Origin: Nonomuraea maritima
GTDB taxonomy: Bacteria; Actinomycetota; Actinomycetes; Streptosporangiales; Streptosporangiaceae
Reading direction: 5' to 3'
NCBI RefSeq assembly: GCF_900100395.1
Contig: NZ_FNFB01000019.1
Span: forward strand, 62,001-126,000
Length of the DNA stretch: 64,000 nucleotides
This document shows positions 59,090 through 64,000 of the stretch, piece by piece (within the stretch, counting starts at the first letter, position 1; every line of letters begins with the position of its first letter). The notes below the pieces were generated by a model. The model searched no databases and was not told the origin of the DNA. It was given only the letters and a program-made list of their open reading frames with translations. The position numbers and the translations under genes were made by a program.

Positions 59090-60033
59090 CGGAACCAGGC
59101 GGCGGCGCCCGGGTGGAGGCGGACCGACGCCGTCGAGATCGCGGTGCGCACGTTGATCTGCCAGGCCTCGGGGACGGCGTCGACCGCGTCCCGGCTCGCC
59201 GACGTGATCGTCCGGGTGTGGGTGAAGATCGTGTCGGTGATCGCGTACACCAGGTCGTCCGGCAGGTCGTCGCGTACGAGCAGCACGTTCGGCACGGCGA
59301 CGGTCCGGACGGCGGGAACCCCGGCATAGGCCGTCGCCGGGATCGTCGCCGGGGTGTACGGCCCGGGGAACGCCGTGATGAGCGCCCCCGCCTGCTCGGT
59401 CATCGGGATCAGCCGGATCGGGTGCCGCTGCGCCAGCTCCGTGATCGCCGGCGTCGGGACGCCGGTCAGGGAGAACATCGCGTCGATCCCGCCGTCGCGC
59501 AACGCCGCCGCCGACGCGGCCTGGCTGAGGTACCGGCCGTCGGTGTCCACCTCGCCCAGCTCCAGGACCCGCAGCGACGTGAACTCCGTACCCGAGTCGC
59601 GGGCGCCGAGCGAGACGCGCCTGCCGTCGAGGTCGGCGAACTCGTCGATCGGCGAACTCGCCATCACCACCAGATGCAGGTGGCTGTCGTACAGCCGGCA
59701 CACCGCAGAGAGCCCGTCCGGGCCGCGGCCGTCGGTCGTGATCAGCGCGTCCAGGCTCGTCAGCCCGAGATGCACCTCGCCGGCGCGCAGCATCCGGATG
59801 TTGTCGGTGGACGCCCCGCTCGGCACGGTCGTCATGGTGGCGCCCGGCACGTGCTGGGACACCTGCTCGGCCAGCGCTCCCCCGATGCGCCGGTACACCG
59901 CCCCCGCAGGCCCGGTGGCCAGCCGCAGCCGTACGCCGCCCGCCTCCGGCTGCCGGGAGCAGCCCGCGAGCAGCCCTCCGGCGGCCAGGAACACCGCCCG
60001 CCTGCTGAGCCGTCGTCCCGGGATCAGCGCCAT
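59074..60033 (-). CDS. TAXI-family TRAP transporter solute-binding protein
   Basis: 319 residues. A Tat-like and lipoprotein signal (RRLSRRAVFLAAGGLLAGC, lipobox Cys near 30) leads to the TAXI domain: LRLATGPAGAVYRRIGGALAEQ, TDNIRMLRAGEVHLGLTSLD, ISLGARDSGTEF-like VSLGARDSGTEF and LVVMASSPIDEF. It binds a carboxylate for a TRAP permease, but no DctM/Q gene is nearby. The C-terminus (FRDRKR) runs into the 17-bp array. Confidence 0.9.
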   Translation of the reverse strand: MALIPGRRLSRRAVFLAAGGLLAGCSRQPEAGGVRLRLATGPAGAVYRRIGGALAEQVSQHVPGATMTTVPSGASTDNIRMLRAGEVHLGLTSLDALITTDGRGPDGLSAVCRLYDSHLHLVVMASSPIDEFADLDGRRVSLGARDSGTEFTSLRVLELGEVDTDGRYLSQAASAAALRDGGIDAMFSLTGVPTPAITELAQRHPIRLIPMTEQAGALITAFPGPYTPATIPATAYAGVPAVRTVAVPNVLLVRDDLPDDLVYAITDTIFTHTRTITSASRDAVDAVPEAWQINVRTAISTASVRLHPGAAAWFRDRKR

Positions 60034-60187
60034 GCCGCGATGATACGGACGGCCGCCATCGGCGAGATGACGTCAACGTCTCAGCACGGCAGCACCTTCG
60101 CCTTGTTGAACAGTTCGGTCAACCCGGCGTCAATCCGGCGTAAGGCACTTGAGACCCTGGATGGAACCTCTCCTCGGAAGGACCCCG

Positions 60188-61273
60188 ATGTCTCAGGACG
60201 CAACCTCGATCGCGGTGGCCGCGAGCCGCAGCCGGACGGTGAACATCCTGCTCGGCGTGGCACTCCTGCTCATGGTGGTGAACCTCGTCACCGAGGCGGC
60301 GGGCGGCTGGGCCAGCGCGCGGTTCGTCCTGGGAGCGCTGGCGCTGATCCCGCTCGCGTTCGTGATCGGGGAGGCGACCGAGCGGCTCGCCGAGCACACC
60401 GGCCCGGTGATAGGCGGCCTGCTCAACGCGACCATGGGCAACGCGCCCGAGCTGATGGTGTCGCTGTTCGCCATCGCGGGCGGGCTGTTCACGGTGGTGC
60501 GGGCGTCCCTCGTGGGGTCGGTGGTGAGCAACCTGCTGCTGGTGCTCGGCACCTCGCTGACCTTCGCTCCGCGCGGGCGGGTGTCGCGCTCGTCCGTACT
60601 GTCGACGCTCGGGCAGGTGGGGCTCGCGGTGGTGCTGTTCGGCGGGATGGCCGTCCACTACGGGTGGCGGCAGGGCGACAGGCAGGCGTCGGGGTTCGAC
60701 CTGCCGCTGTCGGCGATCCTGCTCGTGCTGTACGTCGTGCTGACGGCCCGCTCGGTGCGCGCCGCCTACGTGGAGCACCGCGCCGACCGCGCCGCCGACG
60801 ACGCCGGCCCGCCGGAGTGGTCGCTGCGCAAGGGGCTGCTCTACCTGCTGCTGGCGACGGCCGCGACCGTCGTGGTGACGCACGTGGTGACCGACACGAT
60901 CCAGGCGTTCGCGACGGCCAGCGGCCTCGGGCTGTTCTTCACCTCGGCGGTGGTCGTGGCGCTGGTGGGGAACGCGGCCGAGCACGGCGGCGCGGTCGTG
61001 GTCGCGGCCCGTGGCAACCGTGACCTCGCGCTGGAGATCTCGCTCAGCTCCTCGGCCCAGGTGGCCCTCTTCGTCCTGCCGGTGGTGGCCCTGGTGTCGG
61101 CGACGTTCCGTCCGATGCCGATGGCGTTCCAGCCGGTCGAGATCATCAGCCTGGGCATCGCGGTCCTGCTCCCGGCGGCGGTCCTCGGGCGCGGCTGGTC
61201 CAGCCGCGCCCGAGGCCTCATCCTGATCACCGGCTACGTCGCCCTGGCCTGCGCGTACTTCATCTTCGGCTGA
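60188..61273 (+). CDS. Calcium/cation antiporter (CaCA family, Cax/ChaA-like)
   Basis: 361 residues from the ATG at 60188, with AAGGA 5 bases upstream. About 11 membrane helices and the duplicated alpha repeats of cation/proton exchangers: GEATERLAEHTGPVIGGLLNATMGNAPELMV and VALVGNAAEHGGAVVVAARGNRDLALEISLSSS. Exports Ca2+ in exchange for H+. The 3' end overlaps the SDR gene by 14 bp convergently. Confidence 0.93.
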   Translation: MSQDATSIAVAASRSRTVNILLGVALLLMVVNLVTEAAGGWASARFVLGALALIPLAFVIGEATERLAEHTGPVIGGLLNATMGNAPELMVSLFAIAGGLFTVVRASLVGSVVSNLLLVLGTSLTFAPRGRVSRSSVLSTLGQVGLAVVLFGGMAVHYGWRQGDRQASGFDLPLSAILLVLYVVLTARSVRAAYVEHRADRAADDAGPPEWSLRKGLLYLLLATAATVVVTHVVTDTIQAFATASGLGLFFTSAVVVALVGNAAEHGGAVVVAARGNRDLALEISLSSSAQVALFVLPVVALVSATFRPMPMAFQPVEIISLGIAVLLPAAVLGRGWSSRARGLILITGYVALACAYFIFG

Positions 61274-61940
61274 TCTCCCGTGGTGACGGGAGCACGGACA
61301 GCTCAGCGGTGTAGGCGTCGGGGGGTGCGCCCAACACCCAGACGATCATGGCGGCGAGCGTCTCCGGCCGGATGCACCGCCCGGGATCATGGGGACGGCC
61401 GAAAGCGGCTCTGACCTCGCCCAGCAGATCGGTCGCCGTCGGACCGGGGTAGACCGTCGTCACCCGTACGCCGGAGGCCGCCTCTTCCTCGCGGAGCGAA
61501 TCGGCCAGTTCGCGCAGCGCCGCCTTGCTGCCGGCGAAGGCCGACCAGCGCGCCACCCCCGTCGTCCCGGGCGCTGCGTTGACGAAGAGCACGTGACCCC
61601 GGGCCCGCCGCAGAGCGGGCAGCGTCAGCCGGGTCAGCTCGGCGGCGGAGGCCACGTTCACCGACAGGACCCGCTGCCACGTCTCCGGGTCCGCGTCTGC
61701 GACGGTCGCGACCGGAGAGATCGCCGCGCAGTGCACCAGCGCGTGCAGGTCGTCCAGTCCCGCCCCGTGCAGCGCGCCGGCCAGCGACGCGGGATCGGCG
61801 AGATCCGCCTCGATCCCCGGCACGTCCAGCCGCCCGATGTCACGCCCCAGGGCGGTCACCCGATGCCCGGCCGCAACCAGCCCTTCGACAAGCGCGGCCC
61901 CGATCCCTCCGGTGGCCCCGCTCACCAGCACGTGCCTCAC
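61260..61940 (-). CDS. SDR-family protein lacking catalytic Ser and Tyr
   Basis: 226 residues from the GTG at 61938-61940. The Rossmann start HVLVSGATGGIGAALVEGL (TGxxxGIG) and LVHCAAISPV (NAG-like) place it in the short-chain dehydrogenases. At the active site VNAAPGTTG replaces the usual catalytic Ser, and AFAGSKAAL has Phe in place of the catalytic Tyr while keeping Lys. It may bind NAD(P) without catalysis. Downstream of and probably co-transcribed with the Nudix gene (40-bp gap). Confidence 0.88.
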   Translation of the reverse strand: MRHVLVSGATGGIGAALVEGLVAAGHRVTALGRDIGRLDVPGIEADLADPASLAGALHGAGLDDLHALVHCAAISPVATVADADPETWQRVLSVNVASAAELTRLTLPALRRARGHVLFVNAAPGTTGVARWSAFAGSKAALRELADSLREEEAASGVRVTTVYPGPTATDLLGEVRAAFGRPHDPGRCIRPETLAAMIVWVLGAPPDAYTAELSVLPSPREISRR

Positions 61941-61980
61941 GAGAACTCCCCTGACTCGGCTGCGGCTGACGTACGGCAGT

Positions 61981-62559
61981 TCAGCCCAGGGCGTTGACGA
62001 GCTTCTGGGTGAACCGGTGCATGTGGGGGTCCAGACGTTCGATGGGCTCGTCCAGCACCGCGCGGGGTGACAGCCACCTGACGGCGGCGAACTCACGCTG
62101 GTCGTACGAGGTGATGGCGTCCACTTCGAGGAGGAACCAGAGCGACACGTCCGTGTGGACGTCCGGGCCGCGCGTCGGTGTGACGGTGGCGAAGAACGGG
62201 CTGGTCCCGAAGGTCGTCGGGCGTGCCCGCACATGCAGCTCTTCCAGGCACTCGCGCTCGACGGTGTCCCAGACGGCTTCCCCTGGCTCGACGTGCCCCC
62301 CGCTCGGCAACCAGAGCCGGGCCTTGCGGTGATCGACGAGCAGAAGTTCCCCGTCCGGGCTGAGGACCACGTTGTACACCACGAGGTGGGGGTCGGGAAC
62401 GTCGGGCGCGTGCGTCCGGTACAGCGGCGCGCCACTGGCGACCCAGGCGAGCGCGGCGGCCACATGCGCGTCCTCTTGCTCGTCCCAGGGGACGATCCCG
62501 GCCACCTGCCGCATCAACTCGCCCCGCAGCCGCTCACTCCGAGAGCTGTCACCAGACAC
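61981..62559 (-). CDS. Nudix hydrolase
   Basis: 192 residues from the GTG at 62557-62559; the start is approximate (GTG 62566-62568 is an alternative). The Nudix box is canonical: SGGHVEPGEAVWDTVERECLEELHV, with the RExxEE core here as RECLEEL. The region before it (HLVVYNVVLSPDGELLLVDHRK) is the family beta core. Hydrolyses a nucleoside-diphosphate derivative, identity unknown. Confidence 0.88.
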   Translation of the reverse strand: MSGDSSRSERLRGELMRQVAGIVPWDEQEDAHVAAALAWVASGAPLYRTHAPDVPDPHLVVYNVVLSPDGELLLVDHRKARLWLPSGGHVEPGEAVWDTVERECLEELHVRARPTTFGTSPFFATVTPTRGPDVHTDVSLWFLLEVDAITSYDQREFAAVRWLSPRAVLDEPIERLDPHMHRFTQKLVNALG

Positions 62560-62606
62560 GACCGCCACCCTACTCGGCGATCTCGAACCAGCCGCGCGAT
62601 ATTCGG

Positions 62607-62813
62607 TTGGCAGCCCCTGACGGTGTGGCGATACTGCCGAGGTGTTCACCGATGCTGACGCCGCCGCGGTTCCTGGACCTGTCGGTGCTCGGCGCGCTGC
62701 TCCGCGATGCGGGCTTCGAGATCGAGGCCCAGTACGGCGGCCCGAACCAGGAGCCCGTCACCGGCGAGAGCCGATCGATCCTGACCGTCGCGCGCACCCG
62801 TACGGCTCATTGA
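62607..62813 (+). pseudogene. Fragment of a SAM-dependent methyltransferase (C-terminus)
   Basis: The ORF (68 codons) contains LSVLGALLRDAGFEIEAQYGG, EPVTGESRSILTVARTR, which looks like the last beta strands of a class I methyltransferase (LLxxAGF... R.I..VAR). No SAM-binding domain precedes it; the upstream bases belong to the divergent Nudix promoter. It is best read as a decayed remnant. Not certain, since the match is short. Confidence 0.5.
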
Positions 62814-63010
62814 CGTCGGCGGATGACGACGACAGACGCGAGCAACAGGGCCGACAGGATGACCGCGGCAACGGCGACCGCCGGCCGGCCCATCACATAG
62901 CCGGCGATGGTGACGACGGTCCAGACTACGAATCCACCGACGCACAGTGCGAGTGCGGCGACCAGGACCACCACGGGAGACGGTTTTCCGCTCGTCATGC
63001 TGCCCAGCAT
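62807..63010 (-). CDS. Small two-helix membrane protein
   Basis: 67 residues (ATG 63008-63010; ATG 62996-62998 possible). Two membrane helices (PVVVLVAALALCVGGFVVWTVV and GRPAVAVAAVILSALLLASVVV) and a basic tail IRRRQ. Overlaps the methyltransferase fragment by 7 bp. No function known. Confidence 0.6.
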   Translation of the reverse strand: MLGSMTSGKPSPVVVLVAALALCVGGFVVWTVVTIAGYVMGRPAVAVAAVILSALLLASVVVIRRRQ

Positions 63011-63059
63011 GGCACCATGATCGCCCGTTCCGTACAGGATTCACGGCAGGTGAGGCGAG

Positions 63060-63371
63060 ATGAGGGAACATGAGCGGCCGTTGGTGCGGGAGGTGTTCCC
63101 TGGGCTCGTGGCGGAGCTGGTCGCGTGTCTGAGGGAGGAGGGTGAGGAGTCTCTGGCCGTTGCCGCGTGGAACCTCCGGCTGTACGAGGAGTGCGGGTGC
63201 GGCGACGACTTCTGTCAGAGCTTCTACACGGCCGAACGTCCGCGGGGCGCCTACGGACCTGGGCACAGGAACGTCGCGCTGAGCCCCGCGGTGGGCGATC
63301 TGGTTCTGGACGTCGTCGACGGGCGCATCATGTACGTCGAGGTGCTGCATCACCCGCCGTTGCGGGTGTGA
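63060..63371 (+). CDS. Conserved small Cys-rich hypothetical protein
   Basis: 103 residues from ATG 63060. The core LRLYEECGCGDDFCQSFYTAERPRGAYGPGHRN has Cys-x-Cys-x4-Cys and a Gly-rich loop, then VGDLVLDVVDGRIMYVEVLHH. I recall this motif block in small actinobacterial proteins, but no function is established to my knowledge. Soluble, no signal. Its stop overlaps TGAC-TTAT-GTCA (63369-63380), a palindrome upstream of the ABC ATPase gene. Confidence 0.75.
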   Translation: MREHERPLVREVFPGLVAELVACLREEGEESLAVAAWNLRLYEECGCGDDFCQSFYTAERPRGAYGPGHRNVALSPAVGDLVLDVVDGRIMYVEVLHHPPLRV

Positions 63372-63380
63372 CTTATGTCA
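63369..63380. promoter_or_regulatory. Palindrome upstream of the ABC transporter gene
   Basis: TGAC-TTAT-GTCA, 60 bp upstream of the ABC ATPase start. Short, and one arm lies in the preceding stop codon, so it could be chance. Confidence 0.25.
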
Positions 63381-63440
63381 GTACGAGGGCACGACAAGCT
63401 TCACTAACCCCGCGAGCTGGGCGTTTCTAGTGTTGAGGAC

Positions 63441-64000
63441 ATGGAAGCGATCAGCATTGAGGGCGTGGCCAAGAGCTACGGAAACGTGCGAGCCGTCGAG
63501 TCGTTGACCCTGCGCGTACCCGCCGGACAGGTCGTCGCGGTGCTCGGCCCGAACGGCGCCGGCAAGAGCACCACGGTCAGCATGATGCTCGGCCTCATCA
63601 CCCCCGACGCCGGAAGCGTCGAGATGTTCGGCAAGTCCCCGGCCGAGGCCGCCGCCACCGGGTACGTCGGCGCCATGCTGCAGGACGGCGACCTGGTCCC
63701 GAACCTCACCGTCCGCGAGGTCGTCGGGTTCGTACGGGGTCTCTACCCCGACCCGATGCCGCTGGACGAGGTGCTGGAGCTGGCCGGGCTGACCGACCTC
63801 GCCAAGCGGCGCACCGGCCGGCTCTCCGGCGGCCAGGCCCAGCGCGTACGGTTCGCGATGGCGATCGCGGGCGCGCCGAAGATCCTGGTCCTGGACGAGC
63901 CCACGGCCGCGCTCGACGTCGAGTCGCGGCGGGCGTTCTGGGCAGGGATCCGCGCCTACGCGGCGGACGGCCGTACGGTCCTGTTCGCCACCCACCACCT
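63441..64000 (+). CDS. ABC transporter ATP-binding subunit, 3'-truncated by the window edge
   Basis: Starts at the ATG at 63441. Walker A GPNGAGKSTTV, Q-loop MLQDGDL, signature RLSGGQAQRVRFAMAIAG, Walker B KILVLDEPTAALD, and switch-region His in FATHHL at the window end; about 187 codons visible. Of the drug/antibiotic or NatA-like exporter class, usually followed by a membrane subunit gene. The partner permease would lie beyond the window. Confidence 0.92.
   Translation, partial: MEAISIEGVAKSYGNVRAVESLTLRVPAGQVVAVLGPNGAGKSTTVSMMLGLITPDAGSVEMFGKSPAEAAATGYVGAMLQDGDLVPNLTVREVVGFVRGLYPDPMPLDEVLELAGLTDLAKRRTGRLSGGQAQRVRFAMAIAGAPKILVLDEPTAALDVESRRAFWAGIRAYAADGRTVLFATHH

Overview
The window is chromosomal DNA of a high-GC actinobacterium. 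GC-rich codon usage, frequent GTG starts, ATGA/GTGA stop-start overlaps and the conserved cell-wall block tRNA-Leu / fhaA-fhaB-PP2C-rodA-pbpA-pknA-pknB / pabA-sortase / crgA all point to Actinomycetota. The overall gene mix (GPP34 protein, Tct and TAXI uptake systems, orphan regulators) suggests Streptosporangiales, perhaps Nonomuraea-like. The genus is an inference; no rRNA or other decisive marker is present.

Layout. 1-6.7 kb: the start of pheA, a DUF4446 protein and a group of membrane glycosyltransferases (GT87, an MptB-like mannosyltransferase, a GT2 enzyme) around a large alkaline-phosphatase-like membrane protein. 6.8-13.3 kb: signalling (STAS anti-anti-sigma factor, OmpR/histidine kinase pair, HATPase anti-sigma-type protein, PAS-GAF-PAS kinase) with a short YidC paralogue preceded by two tiny membrane proteins. 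13.3-17.3 kb: an alkylguanine-DNA alkyltransferase and an Fpg/Nei glycosylase interleaved with thiamine salvage (a TPP riboswitch in front of CytX, and TenA). 17.3-22.5 kb: GPP34, an LCP ligase, two CNNM/HlyC-type Mg2+ transporters behind a structured leader, a 469-base structured gap and tRNA-Leu(CAG).

22.6-35.7 kb is the growth and division core. Two FHA proteins, the PP2C phosphatase, RodA, PbpA and two Ser/Thr kinases (the second with PASTA domains) form one overlapping operon that ends at back-to-back terminators facing pabA, a 52-residue membrane protein and a class E sortase. crgA, a rhomboid protease and a cyclophilin follow. 35.7-45.1 kb is accessory: a PadR regulator with a palindromic operator, an MBL hydrolase, an orphan LuxR-type response regulator, a Baeyer-Villiger-type monooxygenase, a GT-C-like membrane protein, a tyrosine phosphatase and a serine hydrolase gene broken by an in-frame TAG.

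45.1-53.3 kb is rich in stress functions: ohrR-ohr with an alpha/beta hydrolase, fmdB-fmdA, a DUF1275 protein, DoxX, and an HxlR regulator fused to a peroxiredoxin, divergent from an MFS pump across one 25-bp operator. 53.3-60.1 kb holds YnfA, the tripartite TctABC uptake system with its TctDE two-component system, and a TAXI binding protein whose 3' end has grown into a 17-bp tandem array. 60.2-64 kb has a Ca2+/cation antiporter, an SDR lacking its catalytic Ser and Tyr, a Nudix protein, a methyltransferase remnant, small proteins and the start of an ABC ATPase. I saw no insertion sequences, prophage or CRISPR.
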